From: a virus
IMG/VR virus record: IMGVR_UViG_3300036823_000392
Coordinates: 1 to 41,716 of that record
Direction: 5' to 3' (one strand)
DNA: 41,716 nucleotides
The notes beneath the pieces are model-generated. The model was given only the letters and a program-made list of their open reading frames with translations, made no database searches and was not told the origin of the DNA. Position numbers and translations under genes: made by a program. Numbering within the stretch: position 1 is the first letter of the stretch; every line of letters begins with the position of its first letter. Of this stretch, positions 21,002 through 29,600 are shown piece after piece.

Positions 21002-22375
21002 ATGTCCACATTTCCCCTCAGTCTCAGCCCCATCGTCGATGTGACATCCGTCGTCGAGGCGGGTGCAATCTCTGCGCCTTCGTTCAATGCAGGCCTGGTT
21101 ATTGACAACAGCGGTCGCATTCCCACCACGGGGTCGAACTCGCGAATCCGTCAGTACAGCTCGACGAGCGCGATGCTCAGCGACGGCTTCCTGATCACCG
21201 ATCCGGCGTTCCTGGCGGCGCAACTTTATTTCAGCCCGACTCCGACCGCCCCGGCGCTCTACGTCGGCGCACAGGACCCCACGGCGATTCTGACCGCGGT
21301 CATCGATCCCGGCACAGCGGGTACCGGATTTGTTGTCGGCGACATCCTCACTGCTGGCGGCGCCGGCACCGGCGCGACCCTCAAGGTCACCGCGATCGGT
21401 GCGGCAGGTGTGATCAGCACACTGCAGACGCTCACCCAGGGTACCGGCTATGCCGTTGCTACAGGTGTGGCGCTCACGGGTGGCACCGGCACTGGCGCGG
21501 AACTGAACATCACCGCCATCGGCGAGACGCCGCTCCAGGCTGTTACTGCATGCCGCCTCGCAAATGCGAACTGGTACTCGGTCATGGTGTGCGGATCGAC
21601 CGATACCGACAACGAAGCCATCGCGGCCTATGTCCAGTCGGCATCGCCACAGACGATCCACTTCTATGGTAGCCAGGACACTTCGGCCTCCGCGGACAGC
21701 ATCTTCGCGCAGCTCCAGACCCAGACCATCGGTCGCTCGTTCGGTCATGCGTCCACAACCCAGTCCGACGAATACCCGAACAACGCGTACGTGGCCGCCG
21801 CTGACATGGGCGTGGCCATGGGCTTGAACACCGGCCTACCGTCCTCGAACTTCATCATGAAGTTCAAGTCCCTGCCCGGCATCGCTGCGGAGCCCTTGGA
21901 TCAGACCCAGGTATCAGCGCTTGAGGCTCTCAACGCGAACGTGTATGTGCTCCGTGGGAATGGCTTCACGATCCTTGAACAGGGCAACGTAGCCTCCGGC
22001 CAGTTCCTCGACATTGCGATCGGCATCGACATGCTGCTCTCGCAGATTCAGATCAACGTGATGAATCTGTACGTCAGCCTGGCTTCGGTGCCGCAGACGA
22101 ATCCCGGCGAGGGGTTGATCCGCAACGTCGTCGACCAGGCCTGCGCCGCCGCCGTCACTCGCGGCTTCATCGCGCCGGGCGTGTGGACGGGCAACACCGT
22201 CGGCAGCCTCACCGCAGGGACCTCGCTGCCTAAGGGCTACCTGATCCAGGCGCAGAGTTTCACAACTCAGAGCGCAGGCGATCAGCAAGCTCGCAAGGGT
22301 ATGCCGATCACTGTGTCCATCATCACTGCCAACGGCATTCAGTCGATCTCGATCGGCGTCACGGTTCAGGTCTAA
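21002..22375 (+). CDS. Tail sheath protein (DUF3383) with an inserted repeat domain
   Basis: A 457-residue contractile sheath subunit of the DUF3383 family: N-terminal 'IVDVTSVVEAGAISAPSFNAGLVI', 'IRQYSSTSAMLSDGF', 'ALYVGAQD', then RLANANWYSVMVCG, 'FYGSQDT', 'RSFGHASTTQSDEYPNNAYVAAADMGVAMG', 'FKSLPGI' and a C-terminal beta domain ending ITANGIQSISIGVTVQV. Residues about 100-176 are two copies of a Gly-rich unit (GTGF/GTGY, then GGAGTGA/GGTGTGA, then KVTAIG/NITAIG) inserted into the core. This establishes the virus as contractile tailed. GTGAGG precedes the ATG. Confidence 0.9.
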   Translation: MSTFPLSLSPIVDVTSVVEAGAISAPSFNAGLVIDNSGRIPTTGSNSRIRQYSSTSAMLSDGFLITDPAFLAAQLYFSPTPTAPALYVGAQDPTAILTAVIDPGTAGTGFVVGDILTAGGAGTGATLKVTAIGAAGVISTLQTLTQGTGYAVATGVALTGGTGTGAELNITAIGETPLQAVTACRLANANWYSVMVCGSTDTDNEAIAAYVQSASPQTIHFYGSQDTSASADSIFAQLQTQTIGRSFGHASTTQSDEYPNNAYVAAADMGVAMGLNTGLPSSNFIMKFKSLPGIAAEPLDQTQVSALEALNANVYVLRGNGFTILEQGNVASGQFLDIAIGIDMLLSQIQINVMNLYVSLASVPQTNPGEGLIRNVVDQACAAAVTRGFIAPGVWTGNTVGSLTAGTSLPKGYLIQAQSFTTQSAGDQQARKGMPITVSIITANGIQSISIGVTVQV

Positions 22376-22385
22376 GGGGTTTTAC

Positions 22386-22826
22386 ATGTTTCTATACAGC
22401 TTTGCATCGATCCAGTTCTCCTTCGTGCATCCGATCGCCGGCCAGTACCTCTCGAACGGAGAGGAAGCGAATGGTGGCATCACCATCGCTCCGTTGATCG
22501 ACCACACCGCTCAGGAAGTCACCCCTGGCGGCGCCACGATCACCAACTTCATTCCCGGTGACAACGCGACGCTCACCGTCCAGACCCAGCAGATTTCGGC
22601 GCTCAATGCGTTCCTGATCGGATGGCACAACGACTGTGTCGTTTCCGCAGACGCTGGCGACCTGTCGAACTACGCCACCGCCACCGCGCTGGTGATCGAT
22701 CCGAACAGCGGACGCACGCACACCATGCAGGGGATCGCTCCCAGCAAGATCCCCGACACGCCCTACGGCGCTCAGTCCGCGATGGTGAGCTGGGTTCTCA
22801 AGGTCTCTTCACTGGTAACGGAGTAA
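22386..22826 (+). CDS. Tail tube protein (DUF3277)
   Basis: A 146-residue tube subunit. 'YSFASIQFSFVHPIAGQYL', 'GGITIAPLIDHTAQEVTPGG', 'HSMQ'-type 'RTHTMQGIAPSKIPDTPYG' and 'SWVLKVSSL' fit the DUF3277 family, which accompanies DUF3383 sheaths. It polymerises into the inner tube through which DNA passes. It lies ten bases after the sheath stop, the standard sheath-tube order. Confidence 0.85.
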   Translation: MFLYSFASIQFSFVHPIAGQYLSNGEEANGGITIAPLIDHTAQEVTPGGATITNFIPGDNATLTVQTQQISALNAFLIGWHNDCVVSADAGDLSNYATATALVIDPNSGRTHTMQGIAPSKIPDTPYGAQSAMVSWVLKVSSLVTE

Positions 22827-22830
22827 TCGC

Positions 22831-23202
22831 ATGGAAATGTTCAAGGACATTGAAATCGGCGAGCACCGGTACCGCATCGGTAGGCTCTCCGCCAAGACAG
22901 GATCATGGATTCTCTCGCTGGCGTTGAAGGAAGCTCAGGGGAATCTATCCGAATCCGAATACGCGAATATCCAGCAGCATCTTCTGTCGGTCTGCTCTCG
23001 CTTCAAGGGCGAGCACCCGATGCCCATCTTGAAAAAGGATGGAACGTTTGCGGTGAAGGATCTGGAGTTCGACCTCGATATGGTCGTCAGGCTGCAGGGC
23101 GAAGCGAAAGGGTTCAATTTTGCAGATTTTTTCGAAAAGAGGGCACGCGAAATAAAAGACGCGATGTCCCAGGACCCGACTTCAGACAGTACGACGGCCT
23201 AG
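22831..23202 (+). CDS. Tail assembly chaperone, short (zero-frame) product
   Basis: A 123-residue protein encoded between the tube and tape measure genes, where tail assembly chaperones always lie. 'MEMFKDIEIGEHRYRIGRLSAKTGSWILSLAL' and 'DLDMVVRLQGEAKGFNFADFFEKRAREIKDAM' resemble phage tail chaperones. It should coat the tape measure protein during assembly and is not part of the virion. A -1 slippery heptamer at 23127-23133 allows an extended product. Confidence 0.8.
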   Translation: MEMFKDIEIGEHRYRIGRLSAKTGSWILSLALKEAQGNLSESEYANIQQHLLSVCSRFKGEHPMPILKKDGTFAVKDLEFDLDMVVRLQGEAKGFNFADFFEKRAREIKDAMSQDPTSDSTTA

Positions 23203-23372
23203 ATGCCTTCCTGTTTCGTCCTGTCGCTGCGGGGCTCTGGACTCACAGAGACATCGTGACCGATGTCTTCAACTTCCAGGACTTGATGGACGCTCACGAG
23301 TACCTCGACGTGCGTGAAGAGAACACCGAGATTTACAAGGCCTGGCAGGACAGTATACAGCCACAGAAGTAG
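22831..23372 (+). CDS. Tail assembly chaperone, -1 frameshift extended product
   Basis: The heptamer T-TTT-TTC lies at 23127-23133 in the phase required for -1 slippage. Shifting there joins residues 1-101 to a C-terminal extension that runs to 23372 and gives about 180 residues. The extension (DGLDAFLFRPVAAGLWTHRD, then VFNFQDLMDAHEYLDVREEN, then TEIYKAWQDS) is protein-like and has no start codon of its own with a ribosome-binding site. This matches the programmed shift in lambda G/GT and in many tail phages. Frame and position are seen; slippage itself is inferred. Confidence 0.7.
23127..23133 (+). promoter_or_regulatory. -1 programmed frameshift slippery site
   Basis: T TTT TTC with zero-frame codons TTT and TTC follows the canonical X XXY YYZ rule. 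It lies 69 bases before the zero-frame stop and within the overlap of the two chaperone frames. Confidence 0.65.
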
Positions 23373-23377
23373 GGACA

Positions 23378-25252
23378 ATGAGCGCCGGAATATTTGATGA
23401 ATATTTAGTTCGGATCGGATTCGATTCCGATCCTGCCGGCTATGCCAAATTCAAGGCTACCTTGGCCGATGCGTCGGCCACCGTCTCCCACCACACGAAC
23501 AAAATAATCAAGGACGTTGTTGGCGTCCAAACCGCGATCGTTGGCGGGTTTGCAGCGATTGACGGAGTGACTCTAGGTCTCGCTGAGCGTGTAGCCGACG
23601 CCGACCTCGGTTTCCAGCTATTCGCTACCCGCATGCATATGACCGTGGGTGCGGCTAAGTCCCTCAAGATTGCCACAGACGCCCTCGGCTATTCTCTCGA
23701 TGAGATTGCCTGGAACCCAGAACTGTTGCATAGGTTTGAGGCGCTTGAAGTTTTGCAATCCAAACTGTCGAAGCAGATGGATCCCGACTTCGAGAAGAAC
23801 ATGCAAGGCATCCGCGACCTCGGCTTCGAGCTGACGAAGCTGCGTGTTGAGGGCGAGTACATCGCCAGCAACGTCGTATCACAGCTCTTTAAGGGGCTGG
23901 ACGGTGAGGGTGCACTCAAAAAGCTCGAGGACCTAAACTCCTGGATTACGTCGCATCTTCCGGAAATCACCCAGTTCTTCACCCAACACTTAATCCCCGT
24001 TTTCAAAGATGGTGAAGCCGTCATCGGCGACACCGTCTCGGTGCTGAAGGATCTCGCGCTCGTTTTCACGAATGTTGTTGGGGCTGTTTTCTTCGATCCG
24101 TCAATCGAGAACTCCACATTCTCGATGGAGCGGTTTGCCACCGCAATTGATCACGTTGCGAATGGTCTCGCCGGTTTCGTGGGTTGGCTAAGCTCAGCCG
24201 AGAAGATGACTCTCAACACGGTCAGCATCCTCACTCATCTAGTGAAGGGCCGCATTGACCTCTTGCCTGGAGATTTGGTCCACAACGCACACGATACAAC
24301 GCCGGGTGGCATGAGTCTTCTCGCAGCCCTGGGTTTGGGATCCTACGGCGTATTCAAAGTCGCGTCACGCGGTTTGAGGCACGTGCGCGGCGGAGGGGCC
24401 GCCGGAGCCGCGGAAGGAGCCGATGCCGCTGAGGTAGCCGAGGCCGCTGGCGGATTAGGCCTGCTTGATTTCGTCCCGCCGCTCTTTATAGGTTCAATAA
24501 TTGGCAGTGGAGTGTCTGCATGGGACAAGAGCCAATATGCCACCCACTTCCGTAGGAATTTAGGTCTCAGCGAAAATCCCGGGGAGAATCGTCACCGTAT
24601 CTGGCAGCTCCTAAGCGGCCAGAAAATGGATCCGATCGGCACCGGTTCATCGAGCTCGGCATCGTCCACTCCAACTGGACATCCGGCCGGCAGCATCCAT
24701 GACCTGATCGACTCTCTCGCTCCAGGCTTCGGTATCGATCGGTCCCTCGCGCATGCTGTGGCGATGACCGAGTCAGGTGAGAGGCAGTGGAAAGACGGCC
24801 ACCTGTTCACCAGCGACAAGGGTGCGCAAGGAGTCTTCCAGCTTGAGCCGGGCACAGCGAGCCAATATGGAGTCGACGCCTCGGATATCGCTGGCAACAT
24901 CAAGGGCGGCCTGCATCTCCTGGCTGACCTGGGTAAGAAGTACAACGGGAACCTTGAAGAGGTCCTCGCGGCATACAACTGGGGCTCCGGCAATCTCGAT
25001 AAAGCCATCGCGCGTCACGGCGGATTCGACACCTCGTATCTGCCAAGAGAGACCCGCGACTATATCGCGGGCATCGAGTCTCGGATGATGGGTGGGGACA
25101 TCCACATCACCAACCAGATCTATGCGTCTCCCAATGCAAACCCGCAGGAGATAGGTAGACAGGCGTCTGATCAGACCGTTGCGCAAATCCGCGCATTGAC
25201 GCGTCGGCAGAACAGCATGACGACTGCCATGTTGGGGAGTTCGTATCAATGA
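23378..25252 (+). CDS. Tape measure protein with a C-terminal lytic transglycosylase domain
   Basis: A 624-residue protein that fixes tail length and probably opens peptidoglycan during injection. The N-terminal 350 residues are helical and contain hydrophobic segments (GGFAAIDGVTLGLAERVA; GMSLLAALGLGSYGVFKV; LLDFVPPLFIGSIIGSGV). From about residue 440 there is an SLT-type domain: SLAHAVAMTESGE (catalytic Glu near 465), then GAQGVFQLEPGTASQYGV, then LEEVLAAYNWGSGNLDKAI, which match the family motifs ES, GLMQ-like and AYN. The tail would be short to medium, as tape measures scale with length. Its stop overlaps the next gene (ATGA). Confidence 0.9.
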   Translation: MSAGIFDEYLVRIGFDSDPAGYAKFKATLADASATVSHHTNKIIKDVVGVQTAIVGGFAAIDGVTLGLAERVADADLGFQLFATRMHMTVGAAKSLKIATDALGYSLDEIAWNPELLHRFEALEVLQSKLSKQMDPDFEKNMQGIRDLGFELTKLRVEGEYIASNVVSQLFKGLDGEGALKKLEDLNSWITSHLPEITQFFTQHLIPVFKDGEAVIGDTVSVLKDLALVFTNVVGAVFFDPSIENSTFSMERFATAIDHVANGLAGFVGWLSSAEKMTLNTVSILTHLVKGRIDLLPGDLVHNAHDTTPGGMSLLAALGLGSYGVFKVASRGLRHVRGGGAAGAAEGADAAEVAEAAGGLGLLDFVPPLFIGSIIGSGVSAWDKSQYATHFRRNLGLSENPGENRHRIWQLLSGQKMDPIGTGSSSSASSTPTGHPAGSIHDLIDSLAPGFGIDRSLAHAVAMTESGERQWKDGHLFTSDKGAQGVFQLEPGTASQYGVDASDIAGNIKGGLHLLADLGKKYNGNLEEVLAAYNWGSGNLDKAIARHGGFDTSYLPRETRDYIAGIESRMMGGDIHITNQIYASPNANPQEIGRQASDQTVAQIRALTRRQNSMTTAMLGSSYQ

Positions 25253-25953
25253 ACGGCTATCGTCCCGCTGAATGGTCAGAGTCCGCGCAGACGGTGATCA
25301 CACTTACGACTAGTGCAAGCGTGACCACATCACAGGTCGATGACCTAACGAGCGGCCCGACGGCCAACCAGTCGGCGGTGTCCTCCAATTCATCGACCAG
25401 CACGCAGGTGTATGTCTTCGACGCGGTCTACCGCGTCATGCACAGTCGTCGTCTCAGGATGACGGAGCATCCCGTGCAGTCGGGTGCGAGCATCGCCGAT
25501 CACGCCTTCATCATGCCAGCAAAGATCTCCCTGGAGATCGGGATGAGCGATGCCATGCAAGCGTTCACCCCAAACGTGTTCACATCGAATGCGAGCAAGA
25601 GCGTATCCGCGTATCAGATCCTGGTCGCTTTGCAGCAGGGCCGGCAACCACTGACCCTGAACACGCGCCTCGACACCTACACGAACATGCTCATTGAGTC
25701 GATCGATGCACCTGATACGAAGGAAACCCGGTACGGTCTGAAGGCGACGGTGATGCTGGGCCAGATATTCACCGGCACCGTCACTGCGCAATCGGTCAGC
25801 GCCCGGCCGCAGACTTCTGACAGCACGAGCGTCGGTGCGAAGCAGGCGGTGCCCATATCGAGCAGCGACCTGCAGCGCTTCACGACTCTGATTCCCACGA
25901 GCGTCTACGGGGCAGGAAACGTAACAAGCACTCCGAGTTCGGGCGGTTCGTAA
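25249..25953 (+). CDS. Baseplate Dit-like/hub-associated protein
   Basis: A 234-residue protein. After a Ser/Thr-rich N-terminus of about 50 residues it has VYVFDAVYRVMHSRRLRMTEHPVQSGASIADHAFIMPAKISLEIGM (in adjacent parts), the 'hPv..g..I.DH....P..i.+e+' pattern of Dit-like and related baseplate proteins, followed by 'AYQILVALQQGRQPLTLNTRLDTYTNMLIESI'. It likely joins the tube to the baseplate hub. It overlaps the tape measure stop by four bases, and its own stop overlaps the next ATG (TAATG). Confidence 0.8.
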   Translation: MNGYRPAEWSESAQTVITLTTSASVTTSQVDDLTSGPTANQSAVSSNSSTSTQVYVFDAVYRVMHSRRLRMTEHPVQSGASIADHAFIMPAKISLEIGMSDAMQAFTPNVFTSNASKSVSAYQILVALQQGRQPLTLNTRLDTYTNMLIESIDAPDTKETRYGLKATVMLGQIFTGTVTAQSVSARPQTSDSTSVGAKQAVPISSSDLQRFTTLIPTSVYGAGNVTSTPSSGGS

Positions 25954-26291
25954 TGGCATTGCAACAGATTCCGCTCGATAACTCACCGAATCAGACCTTC
26001 AGCATCACCCTCAATGTGGACGGCAACAACCTTACCCTGCGGTTCTCCATCAGCTTCAACACGATGGCCGGCTACTGGATAATGTCCGTCTCGGATGCGA
26101 ACGGCAATCTCCTCCTGGCCTGCATTCCTCTTCTGACCGGAGTATGGCCGGCGGCCAATCTCCTGGCGCAACACGGCTACATGAAGATTGGCAGCGCTTA
26201 CGTGGTCAGCTACGGCGCCACGATCGATTACCCCGACTCAACGACCCTTGGTAGCAGTTTCGAGCTTTGGTGGGGAGACACCGCCGCATAA
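25953..26291 (+). CDS. Baseplate plug-type protein
   Basis: A 112-residue beta-type protein (QQIPLDNSPNQTFSITLNVD, LTLRFSISFNTMAGYWIMSV, NGNLLLACIPLLTG, SFELWWGDTA). The order Dit-like, small beta protein, hub, spike and the 'IPLd.spnq.F...L.+dg..l...+.+n...gyW.m.i.d' pattern fit the phage baseplate plug family that fills the hub lumen. Start overlaps the preceding stop by one base. Confidence 0.75.
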   Translation: MALQQIPLDNSPNQTFSITLNVDGNNLTLRFSISFNTMAGYWIMSVSDANGNLLLACIPLLTGVWPAANLLAQHGYMKIGSAYVVSYGATIDYPDSTTLGSSFELWWGDTAA

Positions 26292-26300
26292 AGGATACCC

Positions 26301-27326
26301 ATGAGCACTGCACCCACGATTCCTCTGTTCGGAAGAGTGTGGAGTCTCCAGGTCTTGACCTCTCCGGTCGAAGGCCAGGATCAGCAAACGCTGCTCAACG
26401 TTTCCACCAGCACCGGATCGGACGACGACAAGGCTCTTCGGATCGTCTTCGACGTCGAGATGTCTGTCGGTCACGCGCTCTGGGAAGCAAGCATCGCGAT
26501 CTACAACTTGGATCCATCAGATATTGGCCTGATCACGCAGGGCGCAGAAGTATCTCTGTCGATTGGCTACGAGGCAAATGGCAATCCCACTGAGATATTC
26601 CGTGGATTCGTCTTTCAGCCGACGTTTGAGCGCCAGGATGTGGTTGATTTCGTTCTGACTCTGCATTGCCTGCTCGGGCTCCCAGAGGTGGTCAACAACT
26701 TCACAAATTGCGCCGTTGGGCCTGTAGCGACCCAATGGAGCATCGTGCAGCAAGCGGCGAAGTCGGCCGGCATCAACATCGCGCACCTCGACGATCCGTC
26801 GGCCTTCACAGGGCAGCAGCTCCCGAGAGGCCGGACCGTATTTGGAACTCCGAATCGCCTGTTCGGTCAGATCGCACAACAGAACAATATGGTGAGTTTC
26901 TACTCACCGCAGGGTCTCGTGATGGGCAAGCCTGGAGCTTCCAGCGGGGCACCTGACCTTATATATGCCCCCCCACTCGCTGTGGGACAGCAGCCCTCGA
27001 GCGACGAGGCGAGCATCGATCGGCGTTTGATAGGCAGTCCTCAACAGACGGACCTTGGGGCGAGCTTTCGAGTCCTCGGAGATCCACGTCTGCAAATCAG
27101 ACTGCCTCTCATGCAGGTCAAGCTCGACCAGGCTGTGATTCGTCAGCAAGCATTACCGATTGGCCAGTTTGCCTCCATCCTGAATCAAGATGGCATCTAC
27201 CTGGTCGCTGGCGTGTCTCACACCGGCGATTCACGCGGCAATCAATGGTATTCCGAGGTCGTTGGTGTGACCTCTGTACAAGGTCTGCTCGCACTTCTAG
27301 GCAGCGGAAACTCTTCGTTCAATTAA
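26301..27326 (+). CDS. Baseplate hub protein
   Basis: A 341-residue hub subunit analogous to T4 gp27 / Mu gp44. It shows 'LRIVFDVEMSVGHALWEASIAIYNLDP', 'GAEVSLSIGYEANGNPTEIFRGFVFQPTFERQDVVDFVLTLHCL' and 'ADP...'-less central domains, ending 'RLPLMQVKLDQAVIRQ..LPIGQFASILNQDGIYLVAGVSHTGDSRGNQWYSEVVGV', where the last motif is the typical hub C-terminus ('G.y.V..v.H.GD.RG..W.te+.g+'). It forms a trimeric ring that carries the spike encoded next. Confidence 0.85.
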   Translation: MSTAPTIPLFGRVWSLQVLTSPVEGQDQQTLLNVSTSTGSDDDKALRIVFDVEMSVGHALWEASIAIYNLDPSDIGLITQGAEVSLSIGYEANGNPTEIFRGFVFQPTFERQDVVDFVLTLHCLLGLPEVVNNFTNCAVGPVATQWSIVQQAAKSAGINIAHLDDPSAFTGQQLPRGRTVFGTPNRLFGQIAQQNNMVSFYSPQGLVMGKPGASSGAPDLIYAPPLAVGQQPSSDEASIDRRLIGSPQQTDLGASFRVLGDPRLQIRLPLMQVKLDQAVIRQQALPIGQFASILNQDGIYLVAGVSHTGDSRGNQWYSEVVGVTSVQGLLALLGSGNSSFN

Positions 27327-27995
27327 ATGATCACTCTCAATGAAAGACTGGCGAACTCCACCACTCCGTGGATGCTGGCCCTCAAGCAGCTCGATCACGA
27401 TCTTCGAGTGGCCATGCCGGCGATCGTTCAGTCCTTCGATGAGGCTACCCAGACCGTTGTGGTGCAGCCGGCGATCCGAGAGCAGATGCTCAATAAGCAG
27501 CGGGTGCCTGTTCCGACCACGCTGCCGCTGATCTCGCACGTCCCGATCGTGCTACCCCGCGCTGGTGGTTTCGCATTGACGATGCCCATTCAGCAAGGTG
27601 ACGAGGGCTTGGTGATCATCGCGGATGCATGCTTCGATGCCTGGTACCAATCGGGTGGCGTGCAGAATCAGATCGACCTTCGCCGGCACGACCTGAGCGA
27701 TGCGTTTTTCATTGCCGGCTGCTGGTCGCAACCGCGCAAGCTGCCCAACTACTCCAGCTCTACGGCTCAGCTTCGTTCTGATGACGGCCAGACCTTCATC
27801 GAGCTGGGCAGCGGTGAGATCACGATCAAGGCTTCTACCGTGACGGTGCAGGCCACGCAGGTCAGTGTCACCGGCTCGGAGTCGGTCACGATCTCAGGCA
27901 ACAATCAGACGACGATCGATGGCGTGAATTTCAAGGAACATACCCACTCCGGCGTAACGGCTGGCGGCGGTGTGACAGGCCCAGTGGTGGGTTGA
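27327..27995 (+). CDS. Membrane-puncturing spike (Gp138 type)
   Basis: A 222-residue spike. The N-terminal OB-like domain matches Gp138 (MPAIVQSFDEATQTVVVQPAI, VPIVLPRAGGFALTMPIQQGDEGLVIIAD, LRRHDLSDAFFIAG). A beta-helix stalk follows (EITIKASTVTVQATQVSVTGSESVTISGNNQTTI). The tip reads VNFKEHTHSGVTAGGGV with His205-x-His207, the HxH motif that coordinates a metal ion at the apex of P2- and phi92-type spikes. It should pierce the outer membrane on contraction. Abuts the hub stop directly. Confidence 0.9.
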   Translation: MITLNERLANSTTPWMLALKQLDHDLRVAMPAIVQSFDEATQTVVVQPAIREQMLNKQRVPVPTTLPLISHVPIVLPRAGGFALTMPIQQGDEGLVIIADACFDAWYQSGGVQNQIDLRRHDLSDAFFIAGCWSQPRKLPNYSSSTAQLRSDDGQTFIELGSGEITIKASTVTVQATQVSVTGSESVTISGNNQTTIDGVNFKEHTHSGVTAGGGVTGPVVG

Positions 27996-27996
27996 G

Positions 27997-28359
27997 ATGG
28001 CGACAATTTCGGTCAGAAAACTCGATGAGAACTGGGAGCCTTTGTATGGTAATGGCCAGAACGACTTCATTAGCGATATAGACGCGGTGGCGCAAATCAT
28101 CGACCAGAAGCTCCTGTTCTTCCAGGGCGAATGGGTTCTGGATCGCACCGCAGGGACACCGATGTTCCAGTCGATCCTCGGAGCAAACCGCAGCATCGCC
28201 GCCGTGGTGGTGATCCTCAAAGGCGTGATCATGTCCGCTCCCTATGTAACCGGCGTGACCAACGTAGCTACGACCTACAACAACCTGACGCGTGCTTTCG
28301 CGTTCACCTGTCTCGCGCAGACGCCGTTCGGGACGATCCCGGTCACCGTCACTCAGTAA
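27997..28359 (+). CDS. Baseplate wedge-type protein
   Basis: A 120-residue protein (VRKLDENWEPLYGNGQNDFISDIDAVAQIIDQKLLFFQGEWVLDRTAGTPMFQSILG in adjoining parts, then ITVTQ-like ending). The 'G..d...di.AvaQ.i...l....GEW.ld...G.p....l' pattern is that of short baseplate proteins standing in for gp25/W in this phage type. It starts one base after the spike stop and precedes baseplate J, the normal order. Confidence 0.8.
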   Translation: MATISVRKLDENWEPLYGNGQNDFISDIDAVAQIIDQKLLFFQGEWVLDRTAGTPMFQSILGANRSIAAVVVILKGVIMSAPYVTGVTNVATTYNNLTRAFAFTCLAQTPFGTIPVTVTQ

Positions 28360-28381
28360 GTCAACCTTCAGCGTCACTCAC

Positions 28382-28408
28382 GGCTCGCCATCGGCGGGCC
28401 TTTTCTAT
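28382..28408 (+). terminator. Rho-independent-like terminator before baseplate J
   Basis: GGCTCGCC (28382-28389), loop ATC, GGCGGGCC (28393-28400), then TTTTCTATT. One G-U pair in the stem. The next gene's ribosome-binding site follows within 12 bases, so partial termination that lowers downstream expression is likely. Confidence 0.6.
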
Positions 28409-28419
28409 TGCAGGGATTT

Positions 28420-29598
28420 ATGGCATACGCAGCTCCGACAATCACGGCGGCGGGACTCACTGTCCCCGGACTCACGGACATCCTGCAGTTCTACCTGGAT
28501 GGCTTTCAGTCCATCTACGGAAGCACCACATATCAGCAGGCGGACGACAAGGATTACCAGCAGATCACGGCATTCGCCATGAAGGTGAACGACGTGATGC
28601 AGGCCGTCCAGCTTGCTTATAACGCCAGATCCCCCATTACGGCAGTCGGAGCAGATCTAGATTCCATCGTGAAGCTGAACGGTTTGGTGCGCGGCGGCGC
28701 CACCAACTCCACCTGCCCCCTCGTTCTCTCGGGATCCGCAGGAGCGGTGATCGCCAACGGTGTCATCAATGATCCGGTGGGGAACGCTTGGGCGCTTCCG
28801 GCTTCCGTAACTATCGGCCCGGGCGGCACTGCAACGGCCACGGCCACCTGTGCGACGGCAGGTCCAATCGCAGCAGTCGAGGGAACGATCACATCGATCG
28901 CTACCCCGACGGCGGGCTGGGTATCGGTCACCAATGCTGTGCCGGCGACGCTCGGCGAACTTGCCGAGACCGATTCACAGCTCCGCGCACAGCAATCGGT
29001 ATCGGTGGCTCTGCCCTCGATGACGATGCTGCAGGCAACTATTGCTGCGATTGCGGCGACGACAGGCGTCACTCGCTACACCATCGATGAGAATCCCACG
29101 GGCGCGGTGAACGCAAACGGAAACCCGGCTCACTCAATCACTGCGGTGGTCGAGGGCGGTGCTGACGCTGACGTAGCGCAAGCGATCTATTCGAAGCGCG
29201 GTATCGGCTGCTTTACCAACGGCACAACGACGGTGAGTGTGAACGATACAGTGAACGGGACAACGCTCCCGATCTCATTCGATCGACCGACGTACATCCC
29301 GATTTTCGTGACCATGACGGTTCACGGCTTGAACGGCTTTACGTCAACGACGGTGACGGCGATCCAGACGGCCATCGTGGCTTACCTCAACTCGCTGCAA
29401 ATCGGAGAAGAGGTCACTTATTCCGCCATGTACGGAGCGGCACTCTCAGTGATGTCCGATCTTTCGCTTCCGCAGTTCTCGATCAAGTCGGTCGCTATTG
29501 GCGAGGCAGCGAGCCCGACCGGTACGAGCGATATCACTCTCAACTTCAACCAGGTTGCACAGGGCGTCACCGGCAACGTAATCATCACGAGCGTGTAA
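28420..29598 (+). CDS. Baseplate J protein
   Basis: A 392-residue wedge protein of the baseplate J family. The N-terminus (LTDILQFYLDGFQSIYGS..YQQADDKDYQQITAFAMKVNDVMQAVQLAYNARSP) and 'GADLDSIVKLNGLVR' are typical, followed by a Thr/Ala-rich inserted beta domain (VLSGSAGAVIANGVINDPVGNAWALPASVTIG), 'ETDSQLRAQQSVS', 'GVTRYTIDENPTG' and a C-terminal 'YIPIFVTMTVHGLNGF..AIQTAIVAYLNSLQIGEEVTYSAM'. ATG 28420 with AGGGA is preferred to the TTG at 28408. Confidence 0.9.
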   Translation: MAYAAPTITAAGLTVPGLTDILQFYLDGFQSIYGSTTYQQADDKDYQQITAFAMKVNDVMQAVQLAYNARSPITAVGADLDSIVKLNGLVRGGATNSTCPLVLSGSAGAVIANGVINDPVGNAWALPASVTIGPGGTATATATCATAGPIAAVEGTITSIATPTAGWVSVTNAVPATLGELAETDSQLRAQQSVSVALPSMTMLQATIAAIAATTGVTRYTIDENPTGAVNANGNPAHSITAVVEGGADADVAQAIYSKRGIGCFTNGTTTVSVNDTVNGTTLPISFDRPTYIPIFVTMTVHGLNGFTSTTVTAIQTAIVAYLNSLQIGEEVTYSAMYGAALSVMSDLSLPQFSIKSVAIGEAASPTGTSDITLNFNQVAQGVTGNVIITSV

Positions 29599-29600
29599 CC

